Of a stretch of 64,000 nucleotides of DNA, positions 53,870 to 64,000 are shown piece by piece. The stretch's first letter is position 1. Every line of letters begins with the position of its first letter. The notes beneath the pieces were generated by a model. That model searched no databases. It worked only from the letters and a program-made list of their open reading frames with translations, and was not told the origin of the DNA. Where the stretch lies: NCBI GenBank assembly GCA_002105175.1, contig MCGE01000001.1, forward strand, positions 372,001-436,000, in the 5' to 3' direction. A program made the translations under genes and the position numbers. This DNA comes from Absidia repens. Lineage: Eukaryota; Mucoromycota; Mucoromycetes; Mucorales; Cunninghamellaceae.

Positions 53870-54289
53870 GTAGCTGGGACACATACAATTTTTATTCAAA
53901 TCTGAACAGCCAAAGAAAATAGAATTAATACTCCACACCAATCGTCTTACCCACTTTTTATCACTTATATTAATTGATATAATACCAAATAAACTATCAT
54001 ACTAATGTTATTTTGATGGTACAGTAATGTACACAGATGAGTATGACAGAAGAATAAAAAAGGTAGTTTTATTTAAGTATAAGCTGAATTATGAACTAGA
54101 ATGGTCATCACTAAGCTAATTAGGGAGGGGTAAATGTAAAAAGGGATCTATTGTAGACGACGGAATAAAAGCCTGAGAGATATAAATGGTATACATAGTA
54201 GAGGAAGTGAGTGTGGAGCGAGTGTGGAACGGATGACTGGTTAAAGCAACACTGTAGGATCAACGCTAAACTTGGGGAGTGGGTTCATT
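53479..54289. other. Intergenic region
   Basis: 3' flank of the GH20 gene (AATAAA near 53509), a T run at 53839-53869, then AT-rich DNA. No gene. Confidence 0.55.
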
Positions 54290-54866
54290 CTAACTAGGGA
54301 TCTAATGGAGTTAGCTTGAGGGAAACTAAAATGAGGATTGAAAAACGTTCACACTAATATAAAGGGACTGTTGTATTCTAAGGGCTCATATGTTATATGA
54401 AAAAGACATGAGGGACATTTGTTATTGAAATACAGCAACGGTCAACCATAATCACAAGGGATGATGGGAGTAAAAAAGAAAAAAGGATCTACTGCACAAG
54501 ACATGAAAGAAACTAATGGGTCATTTATCATTGAAGCAGGTAAAAAGAGATATACGTTATTTATATATGGAGACAAGCTATGATAAACTAAATCTAAACT
54601 AAGCTAATGGAGACTCCAAAAAGCCAAACGAATGGGATCCTAAAATCCTAGATCCAAAATGGAAGGGTTTCCCCATGCATTTTGTAATCCCTGAGCTGAA
54701 AACGCTTCTAAACTAGTCCTGACACTAATCTAAGTCCAACATGACGCCATAGAAGTTGAATGGGGAAGGTCGAAAAAAGAAGGAAAAAAATGTAATTGAA
54801 AGAAAGAGCGAACGAAAAATTAAGTGGTGGGAGTAAATAAATATTCACGTGGGCGGGATTTGAATC
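54290..54866 (-). repeat. Dispersed repeat R, copy R4
   Basis: Inverted orientation like R3. Head CACGTGGGCGGGATTTGAAT (54846-54865); middle block CCCCATGCATTTTGTAATCCCTGAGCTGAA (about 54671-54700); tail with GACCCATTA-, TGTTATTGAA- and AGGGATCTAATGGAG-type sequences also present in R3. More diverged than R2/R3 and its frame is broken. Confidence 0.75.
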
Positions 54867-56387
54867 ACTTACTTTTTGGGGGGGGGTTCCAGGGTTGCGA
54901 TTTTTTATCCTCTACAGAAAATGAAATCTTACTTTTTTTATTTGTTCGTTTTTTATATCTGCACCATGATACATCATCAAAAAAATCTCTATCTACCTCT
55001 CTTTTTTATTTTTTTATAGCTATTGCCACTTTCGATAGTGACGGCATGGTTGTTCCTTTTTTTCTTTCCTTTTGCAGCAACTCCCACCATTCTACACCGC
55101 CATCACGGCGATTTCCTCTTCTTTCCAAAACAGCCCTCATCGTTCAACATCGGTAGCATCTTGATTCTATATTCTTATGGCATCAAGCTCTACTATTCAA
55201 CAGAACCTGGCATGGTAGCATTTGACAGCATGGTGACTCTATCTCCCCCTCTTTCTTTTCGCTGTACTATACATTAGTTTGTCGCTCATCATTGAATGAC
55301 GTACTTTCTTGATTTGTTTTATGTTATGTTAGATTTATTTTGAAATAAATTTTTTTTATGCCTATAATGAATGCATTAACAGTTTAGAACTTGTAATGCT
55401 TTCAGATGATTTCGGTGGGCTATTCTTCACATATCATCCGTTTGTCAACAAAGCTCCTCTTTTTTTCATTGAATTTAGTAGTGCGAAGTCGGAGTGCCCT
55501 GAGTCTTGTCCTTTTTGCTCTTGAGTGACTCTTTTTTTTTTTTTTTTAAGTGTGGCTATAAACTCAAACGTTTTATTAGAGTGTGGGCGAAGAAAAAATT
55601 AAGACGACAGCGCAATGGAATTGAAAGGTAATCATATTTCTGAACAAATTGGTGAATAATGTTCAAGATAGGTATTCGATAACTCACCATACTACTGGAT
55701 GGATGTATTGAGTCCATGAAAGTGCTGTTAACGCTACACAATTTCCATTTTTCTCATTCTCATCCGCATACCATTTCAATTATTGACCTTTGCGCCCCAC
55801 CCAAAAATGTAACACTGCCTTGAAAAAAATACTTCCTGTTTCAACTCCAAGTTCAAAAACTGCGTTTGGATCAATACACATACATTATATAACCTCACCA
55901 AAAGCATCACACAAGGAAAAAAAAAAGCAAAAAAAAAAAAAAAAAAAAAAAAAAACAAAAGCAACGTCGATATTACCCAAGGCTATTTTTACATTATTCC
56001 CTTAGTTCAAAGTGGATTTTTCTGACCGAAATTGTGCCCGACATTTATTGATCCCCGATAAAGTAAACATATACCCCACATATGCATGTGTTCACTTTTT
56101 TTTTTTTTGTATTTTGTCATGTCGCAGTTGATCACTGGCCTACAATTCCCACATCTCCTTACACCACATCAAATAATTTTTTTCGCCTCCCCCTCCCTCT
56201 CCGCTCCCTAAATAGTTTCTCCCTACCCAGTTGCAATTGTAAAAACACCATTTTCTTTTCCGAGACAATATTTCAATTTCCAAAAACTAAAGCATTTATT
56301 TGTATTCAAAAGAGGATATATGTAGTAATAAAATAAATCACTAGAATAAAAATTAAAAAAACTAGATACAAACTACATGTGCGTATT
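54867..56387. other. 1.5-kb region without a supported gene
   Basis: Frames at 54824-55277 are T-rich and lack motifs. A run at 55916-55953, T runs at 55531-55547 and 56096-56109. The final 70 bp are the 3' flank of the Rieske gene. Confidence 0.5.
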
Positions 56388-57849
56388 CTACCAATCATTC
56401 AGCTTGCATGGGTGGATTGATCTTCCATTGCTTCCTAAACCATTGCCATCCAAACTGAACCGCCAGTTGTGTTTTGTGCAGACCACCGTATCACCTAGGA
56501 CTTGACCCCATGTAGCCAGATCGACACCTTTATGAGGACAAAAGCGATCACATTCATAGATTTGACCTGATGCTGTTTTGACTTGAATTCGATTCACGCC
56601 CGCAGGCTTGATAGGACGAAGACCAAATGACGAAGTATCCTTTTGTTGTTGCTGCTGTTTCTGAAGTTTGTGCTTTTTAACATTATGATCCTCATCCGAG
56701 TTGTTAGAAGAAGATGAGGAGCTGGTATCGTCACTGCTGTCAAAAAGAAGCGTTTTTTCGGTCATCCCGTTTGATGGTTGTTGTTGTTGAGGGATAATAC
56801 CGTTTTTGCTGGAGAATGAAACAGATTTCTTTTGTTGCTGTGGATCGTGGTGCAGATTTGTTGTCGGAAGTTCCATGTCCTCTTTGCCCATATCAATCGA
56901 GCCATTTCGGATCGTGTTTCGAATCGTTTCGGGATCATCGCTGAGCACATCTTTCATTACATCAGGAGACGCCAGGAAGTTCCCGTCGCCCATGTGTTCT
57001 GCCAAGGCCACCTCGTCACGTCCACCCATCATCCTCATCCGCGTCGTAGGCACTACTGGTTCACCCATTTTCTTCTTCTTTTCCTTCTTTTCCTTCTTCT
57101 TCTTCTTCTTTTCCGCCTTGTAGTCCGAAGCCATCTTGTTGTTATTATTGTCTACCCAGCTTTCTACAGAGTCATTCATTGTTATTCGTCCTTGCTCCGC
57201 TCCTTTTGGATGGATAGCTTGTTTGAGTAAATCGCGGACTATAGGAAGAATTTCGATCACCTGTTGGAGTAAGTAAAGAAAAAAAGGTAAAGAATACACG
57301 AATTAGCTGGATATCCATATGAATGATATTCACTGGCTACATCTATTGATTTCCAAAAAAAAAAAAAAATTAAGACTTACCGACCAACTATGATTTGATA
57401 GTACCCGTAGATCACGCACCTATCAGAGATGTATTTTCAAGTTCAGCTTAGTATCATTCCTCAAACAACTTTGATGCGGTGCATTCAAACTTACCAAGTA
57501 TAATCGATTCTTGTCAAGAACCGCAATATCATTGTCTATTTGCTCAGAAGTCCAAGAGCGTTCCTTCCCGATTTGCTCCAATAGCGTAGACGTTCGCTAC
57601 AAAATATATACGTAAGTATTAGTAATGACATATACACAAAGGAAATTTTTGACATTACCATAGAATCAGGTAGATATGTGCTATCCTCTAAAACAATGAA
57701 ACAATACAAAAAAAAAAAAAAAAAAAAAAAAGACGTCAGTATACAGGTAGTAAATAGTTCAGGTAAGTTGAGCTATTACCGTTATTGTTTTCGTTTGAAG
57801 CTAATGAATTGACAAAACTGTCAAATAGTGAATATCCCTTCTTGTTCAT
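56388..57849 (-). CDS. Rieske [2Fe-2S] domain protein with unusual N terminus
   Basis: Exons 57780-57849, 57659-57687, 57495-57596, 57381-57419 and 56388-57260; 1113 nt, 370 residues, junctions in frame. The C terminus holds the Rieske cluster ligands C321-x-H323 (CPHKGVDL) and C341-x2-H344 (CTKHNWRFSLDG), with the usual KTASGQIYECDRF strand before. The first 100 residues (MNKKGYSLFDSFV; RSWTSEQIDNDIAVLDKNR; VLSNHSWSVIEILPIVRDLL) form a helical region I do not recognise. Between them lie a 12-Lys-rich block and Gln/Ser runs. No other domain of a Rieske oxygenase is present, so it is more likely an electron carrier or a redox-sensing protein; role unknown. Confidence 0.85.
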
Positions 57850-58491
57850 GGTACTACGTTTTTATTGGTATTAGTATCGTTGCTGTTGATGGTGCTGTTT
57901 AAGTTTTCGCCAGTGTAGTTGTTTATGTTGTCAGTGTTGTCGATCTGTTTTATTATATAAAGTGAAAAGGTAAAAAAAAAAAAAAAAAAATAGGGAAAAC
58001 TAAAAATGTAAAGGAGGAATAGGTTTAAAACTCAGTTGTTTCGGTGATGAGAGCACCAGACCTCTTATGGCAGTCAGCCAGTCTTGGCGTTCAACGTTAC
58101 AGCATGAACTAGCCTTCCCCGGAATATCAGGCGGTGTTTTTTCATATAGATACCGGCTTCAAATAGCCGTACGCAGCATGATCGTCTCATCAACACCAAT
58201 CTAAGTTTGTCAATCCATGTAGATCATCTCACCGTCAAATCACCAATAAGTTTTTTCTTCATTACACCTCCCGTCCGCAAATATCCAGTTGACAGTTTGT
58301 ACACTATACTAATGAGATCTCATAGCCCCACGCCCCTTCATACATGCACCGCGCCTCAAGTCAAATACGATACATCATCTCCAGTTTCTCGTACTTCCAT
58401 ATAAATATGACACAAATCTAAAAATAATCGCACACACATAATCATCATCCACTAACCTTTCCAAAATTCCGAGCACCAAAACAAACGACCA

Positions 58492-58535
<44 letters not shown>

Positions 58536-58625
58536 TAATAATAGAAAGCAAAATGGAGTTTATTTTTATTTTTATTGTGATTGAGACTATATATACTACA
58601 ATATACTAAGCTCATAAACTACATT
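57850..58625. other. Intergenic region
   Basis: Upstream of the Rieske gene (A run 57973-57990) and 3' flank of the coiled-coil gene, with an (AAT)n repeat. No gene supported. Confidence 0.55.
58492..58543. repeat. (AAT)n microsatellite
   Basis: About 17 AAT units with one AAC interruption, 3' of the coiled-coil gene. Confidence 0.85.
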
Positions 58626-59589
58626 CTAAACACGATCTGGTCTGCCTATTGTTTGCCGTGTTTCTTCCACTTCAAACAACCGTTCAGCCACATGGTTCAT
58701 CATTTGATCGACTTGGGCCTGCTTGTCCATCCATGTCTGTTGTTTCTCTTCATCCAGCGCCATCATCACTTGATCAAATTCCACCAAAATATCCACTGAA
58801 TCCATCACATCGTCCTGAATAGCCTTGAAGTGTTGTATCCGTTGCACCATGTCGTTCTCCCAACCTGACATCCAAACAGTCTTTTGTCGCGCCCGTTTTA
58901 ATGCCGCATCAAGGTCAACCACTTGCCTTTCCAAGTCATCCACCACCATCATCACCATTTCCGAAACGCGGTCCATGGCATTCATGTCATTGGGCATATT
59001 GTCAGTGTGTAGTTTGGTAACTTCCATGGTGTCTGATGTAGAGACAATTTCTGCTGCTGCTGCTGTTGCTGTTTTCATGGCTGTTACCGTCTCCTGATCG
59101 GACATCTTTGGCTTGGTCATGCGCATAGATACTTGTTCGTGTTGGCTTTGTATGCTACATGGTGAGTATGCCTGTTTATTATCATAGTCACTATCAATGT
59201 GATCATTGTGGTCATCGTCCTTAGATAGGGGTGTTCGAGTTCGCGGTCGCTGTTTTTCTGCAAGTTGAGGTGGTGTTGGTGAGGAGTTGTATTGCGATTG
59301 ACGGGTATCAGAAGACGCACAAAGAGATTGATGGTTGCTAAAGGTGATGTCATCCCGAAATATTGTCTTTTGTTGATTGCTGTTGATAGAGGATAGAGTG
59401 GTGTCGTGGATAAGTTTATCGTGCGAGGGACGGCGCACGGACTATGTAATGAAGTCATTAAGCATCTACGCAGCTCAAACAAAGCCTCCTCCCCCCCCTT
59501 CCTGAGATATAATATACAAATTGACTTACTTTCAGTTTTGATTCAGTGACATTTGACTGAATGCAAGGATGGACACGTTGGATAGAAGC
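58626..59589 (-). CDS. Coiled-coil protein of unknown function (start unresolved)
   Basis: Two exons join cleanly in phase 0: 59530-59589 (20 codons, ASIQRVHPCIQSNVTESKLK) and 58626-59441 (272 codons, ending TIGRPDRV). The N-terminal half is polar and Ser/Gln-rich. From about MSDQETVTAM on it is helical: DRVSEMVMMVVDDLERQVV, DLDAALKRARQKTVW, MDSVDILVEFDQVMMALDEE, DQMMNHVAERLFEVEETRQT, a heptad-rich coiled coil. A possible first exon 59672-59729 (ATG at 59729, MDENSPDISPSNSGKNKKI) has proper donor and acceptor but ends in phase 1, so joining it gives a frameshift. The true start may be elsewhere, or an indel lies in the A/T-rich junction. No family recognised. Confidence 0.6.
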
Positions 59590-60004
59590 CTGTTGATAAA
59601 GGTAAAGTGAAAAGCATATTAGTGCTAAGAGAGCTATTGGCTTATTCTTATCTTTTTTTTTTTTTTTTTACTTATCTTTTTGTTCTTTCCACTGTTTGAA
59701 GGAGAGATATCAGGAGAATTTTCGTCCATAGGTATTTATTGAAGAGGATCGACAAGTAAAAAAGTGTCATAAGGGGCATTTGGGACGCGATCAAAATATC
59801 ATATGTTTTTTCGGAGTTGTGGGACCAATGAGGAATTACATATTTTTTATTTGGAGTTGACTGAAATACAAAAAATGTTTTAAAAAAAAATGTGAATAAA
59901 AACAATATAAAAGACTAGTGGTTCTGTATATAAAGGGAGAGGAGAGGAGAGGACGGGAAAAAAGCTAAAAAAAATGTATAATTCTACATGATTACAACAC
60001 AAGT

Positions 60005-63000
60005 TTAGAATAAACCAGCAAAAGGATCCGCTTTGGTATCGTTGTTTGAAGGTTGTGATTGCTGCTGTTGAGGTTGTTGTTGAGGTTCAGCGGGCATGGA
60101 TGAAAGATCAAACAAATCATTCATGGAAGATGAAGGTTGTTGCTGCAGTGGGGACTGTTGCTGTTGTAATGATGGTGATGGTTGCATAAATGAGCTAGAG
60201 ACAGGTGATGCCATCATTGCAGTAGGAGATGGGGATGATTGGTTGTTGTTGTTGTTGCTGTATAGCTTCATGATATCATCCATGCTGTTTCCTTGACTCA
60301 TCTTTGGTTGCTGCTGTTGCTGTGTGGTTTGTACATCAATTGACATCAAATCGCCCATGGATCCGCCCATATCATTACCCATAAGTGATGTTCCTGTTGC
60401 TGCCGGTTCATCCCAGTCCAAATCTAACAAGTTGTCAATATCGTTGTTCTTCAATGCTTCTTGAATCTTGGGTGGTGGTGCAGTGGCATCATCTTCATCG
60501 TTCGCATGTCTACCAAAAATAGATGAGAAAAATGATCGTCATAGAATTATGAACTAAAATACAAAACTTACTCGTTGACAGATCGACTAACATTGTCGGC
60601 GCCGTATTTCTTGCCCGCAATGAATGTTTCAGGAGGCTTGTGGTATACCGAGGCCAAAGTACCAATATGATATAATAGGTCATCAAGGAGAGCAGGGGAT
60701 AAACCAGAACCTTCACCAGCAACAGGAGGCTTTTCTGACAAAACAACAGCCTATTGTAAAGAAAAAAAAAAGAAATATAAATGTCGAGTTCCAATTTTAT
60801 TAGTTCATTCCGATAGTCCAGTGTTTTTTCCTCCCCTCCCCTTACCTTGGCAGCCTGTGGATCCGTAGACAGTAATCGCCAATAGACGTAGGCACGATCG
60901 CGGATATCAGCATTATCACATTCATTGGTAGCAGTTTGCAAGACACGCTGCACAAGATCTTGATTTTCATTGGGTTTCTTCAAAAATAACTTGACAGTGG
61001 CTGTAAGGAGTTGCAGTTGTACCTAAAATCATCATTATGTTAGTTGAAGTTATTATTTTGCATGTTGTACTTTTTTTTTTTTTTTTTACCTGAGCATTTT
61101 CTTCTTTGAAATTTTCCAAAAAGTTGCTAATCAAGTCATCCGCATTTTCAATACGTTCTGCGTATTCACCAATAATCCAAGTTAAAGAGGCTTTCGCGTC
61201 AGGTTCATCCAAAGCATCAAGGTTTTCACACAAGGTAGGAATGATGCCTTCGTATGTATGGGGATACTTTCTGAAGATATCCTGAGAAAAAAAAAGATAG
61301 CCAAAGGTTAATTTTCAAAAAAAAAAAAAAAAAAAACGTCAACGGATCCCCGCATTTTTGGACTTACTTTAATCACCACGATCGCTTCCTGTACCACATA
61401 GCTGACACCAGTGTTGATAAGATCCAATAAAACATTGATACACCTTTCAGCCGCTTCTTCAATCTTGATGGCACATCGACCAATAGCATTGACAGCTTTA
61501 CGTACAAAATCCACGTCCACTTCGTTCGCATATCTAATAATAAATCGAGGATGATAAGCAAACAATTTCCCGTTGAACATTCTCAACTTACTCTTTGAGT
61601 TCACTTAGTAGTTGATCCACATTGCGATCGTTACAAAGACGAACCATGATTTCCAATTTTTCCATTTTGACATAGGGAGGATCGTTGTATTTGCAAAAGA
61701 ATACCCGCATTTCGTTGCTGAGAACTTCGGGACGTCGTTGCAGTACCAAGTTGATGTTTCGCAATGCAATGTATTGAACTTCAGGTGGGCTGGATAACAA
61801 GGTAACTACGTGTATATATAACGACATATAAGTAAGATATTTCATCATTGCGTCTCTGTTTTGTTTTCATTACCCAAGGGAGGTGCCATCTTTCTGGCGT
61901 ATGTTTTTATCATGTTTTCATCTTTGAGATGTCGCATATTAATCATCAGGACCTATATCAATGTAAGTGTGAGTACCGTATCTTATAATATATTCATATA
62001 GTTTATTTTACCTTCACCACAGATAACACCACAGCACCATTGGCATGTTGAAGTCTTGGTAAGATACGCTCGCATACACTTTCGGCTTCCTTGGTAGAGG
62101 TCACCTTGTAGTCCGCCAATGCTGTCAGAATAGAAATTTGTCCCCATCTAATGAAAAGTTTTTTTAGTCATGTATCAATAGTTATATATTCAAGCGAGCA
62201 CAAAGTTACTTACTCAGTACATTCGTTCAGTGCATTCAAAAGTTTGTTGAGAGTAGAAGCGCTGATAACAAAAACATCCTTATTGTTGGAAACTTCATGG
62301 ATGTCAGCCAAAGCAACCACGGCATTAGCAACCACCATAGGATTGACATCAGATACCATTTCCTTGACATCCTTCACAAAGTCTTGTTCCACTGTAAGTT
62401 CTGGATTCAATTCATACAATTTGGCCACACACAAAGCAGCTGTTTTCCGTACATAAGGGTTTTCGTCCTATAACAGTGGTATCAAGGAGTTGAGTCATTT
62501 GCCCATAACCCCTCCACATCTTTACACAGTAAATGTGAATAACTACCATACCTTTAAACACTTTCGAAGAGGTTCTGTCAAATAATCCATGATTTTATCC
62601 ACTCGTAAACAGCCCATAGTACGAATAGCCAGGGCGCGAATCAAAGGATTTGGGTCATCAGAATCCTTGACAAAGGTGTTGACAGCAAGAATCACTAGTT
62701 CAGGTTGAGATTTGGCGTAGTTCATCAGATACAAATAGACCAATTTCTTGAGTTCCAGGTCTTCAGTTTGCATGTTCTTGAGCACATCGGGAAACAGACC
62801 AGACACATCCTTCCCCACCGTCATGTTTGCTATCACCTTTTTCACTGCATCCTTACGAACATGTCGGTATTCACTGTTCAGTTCTGCCTTCAATTCATAG
62901 TTTTCACCTTTTTTAAATTAAAGTTGGGGTAGGTAGGTAGCCGAAGTTGTGGTTATATAGTAAGATGATGATGATAATAGGAAGTGTGGAGTGTTAGTTT

Positions 63001-63102
63001 CATCATTCATAATACATAGCCTGTAGGTTTTTCTTTGTTGGCATGGTAGCTGTATTGTCACTTACCTTTTTTATTGGTGGTAAAGAACTTTGGGCGATTC
63101 AT
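60005..63102 (-). CDS. Beta-adaptin, large subunit of the AP-1/AP-2 clathrin adaptor
   Basis: Trunk subunit of a clathrin adaptor at the trans-Golgi network/endosome (AP-1) or plasma membrane (AP-2). Eleven exons on the minus strand: 63066-63102, 62552-62907, 62214-62467, 62012-62147, 61874-61952, 61592-61805, 61368-61533, 61090-61281, 60846-61022, 60572-60750, 60005-60509; 2295 nt, 764 residues, all in frame. The alpha-solenoid begins [19 protein letters not shown] and shows [59 protein letters not shown] and [15 protein letters not shown], all typical of beta1/beta2-adaptin. A clathrin box LLDLD is at about 624-628, followed by a Gln/Ser-rich hinge. There is no appendage (ear) domain, as in yeast Apl2. 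Beta1 and beta2 cannot be separated by eye. Confidence 0.95.
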
Positions 63103-63876
63103 GTATTTTAATGAGAAAGACAACGTAAATAGATATATAAAGAGAAAAAGTGGAAAGTGTGAAGAAGGTTGACGGAAAACAAGAACACGAAAGAAAAAAG
63201 ACAAAATCTGAGCGGTGTTCAAAAAATATCACCAGCAACAAAATTGCACCAGCAACAAGCATCCACCGAGCCTCAACGCTGGAATTAAAAACGGGAGTTG
63301 GGAAAATTTTCATTTTCATTTATACAGTACCATCATCAGAACTCTCAAAGCCCCTTCAATAGAAACAAAAAAAAAGACGCCAAATATAATATGTCAGTTA
63401 TCCCGAAATAAATTTCGTTGGGAGCTGTAGCAGGCATTTATATTCTTGAACAGGCCCATATTCAAGCTGTATATTATGACGTAAAAGGAAATCATGCAAA
63501 ATAAGAATACAACCATTTTTCCGTTGGACAGGAGAGAATAGAATTCATTTCCAGTAAATGCATAGGTAATATTGTGTTTTTTATGCTATAAAGAACAAAT
63601 GCCAAACGTTTTATGATATACTCTAAAATGCATGTGTGCCCTTTTTACTGGGTCGGAGTGTTATAAGTGTCACTTTTTTTCTTCATTTCTGAGAATAAAG
63701 GTATATGTAAACCTTGTTTCTGATGAAAATATACATGGTAGCTAGCTATACCGCTCCCCCTTTTTTGTTTCTCTCTCTTGCCTTTTCTTTCTTCTTTCCT
63801 TTTTTTTTTCTTTATATATTTTCTTTCTTCCTTTCTTTTGCAAACCACCCTATATGATCTTCCTCTTTAGTATAGC
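63103..63876. other. Intergenic region between divergent genes
   Basis: Upstream region shared by the beta-adaptin gene and the gene starting at 63877. Pyrimidine-rich tract at 63750-63840 just before the rightward ATG. No further feature. Confidence 0.55.
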
Positions 63877-64000
63877 ATGGACGAACAACAACATTTAGAA
63901 GACGATACAAATAAAGCTGCAAATAGTGTAAAATCACCCCAACCCCAAGTCCCACCGGCATCATCATCAGCAACAGCAGAGGTGGCAGATTTACCTATGG
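63877..64000 (+). CDS. 5' end of a further protein-coding gene (cut by window edge)
   Basis: ATG 63877 after a long pyrimidine tract and an AG-rich leader opens 41 codons without stop to the window end (MDEQQHLEDDTNKAANSV, then Pro/Ser-rich). Too short and low in complexity to assign a function; the spacing and leader match other gene starts here (for example CLU1). Confidence 0.5.
   Translation, partial: MDEQQHLEDDTNKAANSVKSPQPQVPPASSSATAEVADLPM

Noticed and set aside
54824..55277. Plus-strand frames after repeat R4
   Set aside because: Homopolymer-rich, no recognisable domain, initial ATG inside non-coding repeat sequence.
58040..58480. GAGCACCAGACC and GAGCACCAAAAC near 58.05 and 58.47 kb as LTR/PBS relics
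   Set aside because: Only 10-12 matching bases with no extended LTR similarity around them.

Overview
The window is eukaryotic nuclear DNA from a filamentous fungus. The genes carry many short introns (about 50-110 bp) with GTAAGT-like donors and oligo-T before the acceptor. Intergenic DNA is AT-rich with long homopolymer runs. The gene set (Zn2Cys6, GATA/AreA and C2H2 regulators, a Sel1-repeat protein of the Chs4/SKT5 type, GH20, GH25, CLU) fits an early-diverging fungus, most likely Mucoromycota/Mucorales; that placement is inference.

Layout. 1-1570 (-): 3'-truncated STE20-like kinase. 3029-6424 (+): Zn2Cys6 regulator, 7 exons. 6856-10157 (+): UVRAG/Vps38-like protein, 11 exons with an 18-bp first coding exon. 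12048-12121 (+): tRNA-Arg(ACG). 12165-25455: nest of LTR retroelements starting 44 bp after the tRNA. 25.7-26.4 kb: first copy (R1) of a dispersed repeat. 27825-28272 (+): mitochondrial ATP synthase epsilon. 28900-33362 (+): CLU/Clu1, 10 exons. 34.5-35.4 kb: repeat R2. 35768-38277 (-): Sel1-repeat protein. 39816-41196 (-): C2H2 regulator. 41972-44090 (+): decayed gene. 45183-45256 (-): second, identical tRNA-Arg(ACG). 46299-46994 (+): secreted GH25-type lysozyme. 47.3-48.3 kb: repeat R3 (inverted relative to R2). 48709-50569 (-): AreA-type GATA factor. 51423-53478 (+): GH20 beta-N-acetylhexosaminidase. 54.3-54.9 kb: repeat R4. 56388-57849 (-): Rieske-domain protein. 58626-59589 (-): coiled-coil protein of unresolved start. 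60005-63102 (-): beta-adaptin. 63877 to end (+): start of another gene.

The most unusual part is the retroelement nest. Element A (12178-18478) sits 9 bp inside the 3' LTR of element B (12169-24630). Both have TG...CA LTRs and 4-bp target duplications (CGGC for A, GAAT for B). Both carry an intact gag and an intact protease-RT-RNase H pol joined by a canonical -1 frameshift heptamer (A AAA AAC, directly before the gag stop). In both, pol stops just after RNase H and there is no room for an integrase, yet the LTR pairs are almost identical, so both inserted recently. A solo LTR (C, TSD TTGT) and an LTR fragment (D) lie beside them. The four copies of the R repeat, with a promoter-like head and a tail of ~168-bp units carrying poly(A)-signal-like sequence, form a second family that I cannot assign to a known class.

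The host genes are ordinary housekeeping, trafficking, cell-wall and regulatory genes with no operon-like relation. Splice structures were derived by eye from reading frame and GT/AG sites; most exon sums close in frame, and the exceptions are flagged.
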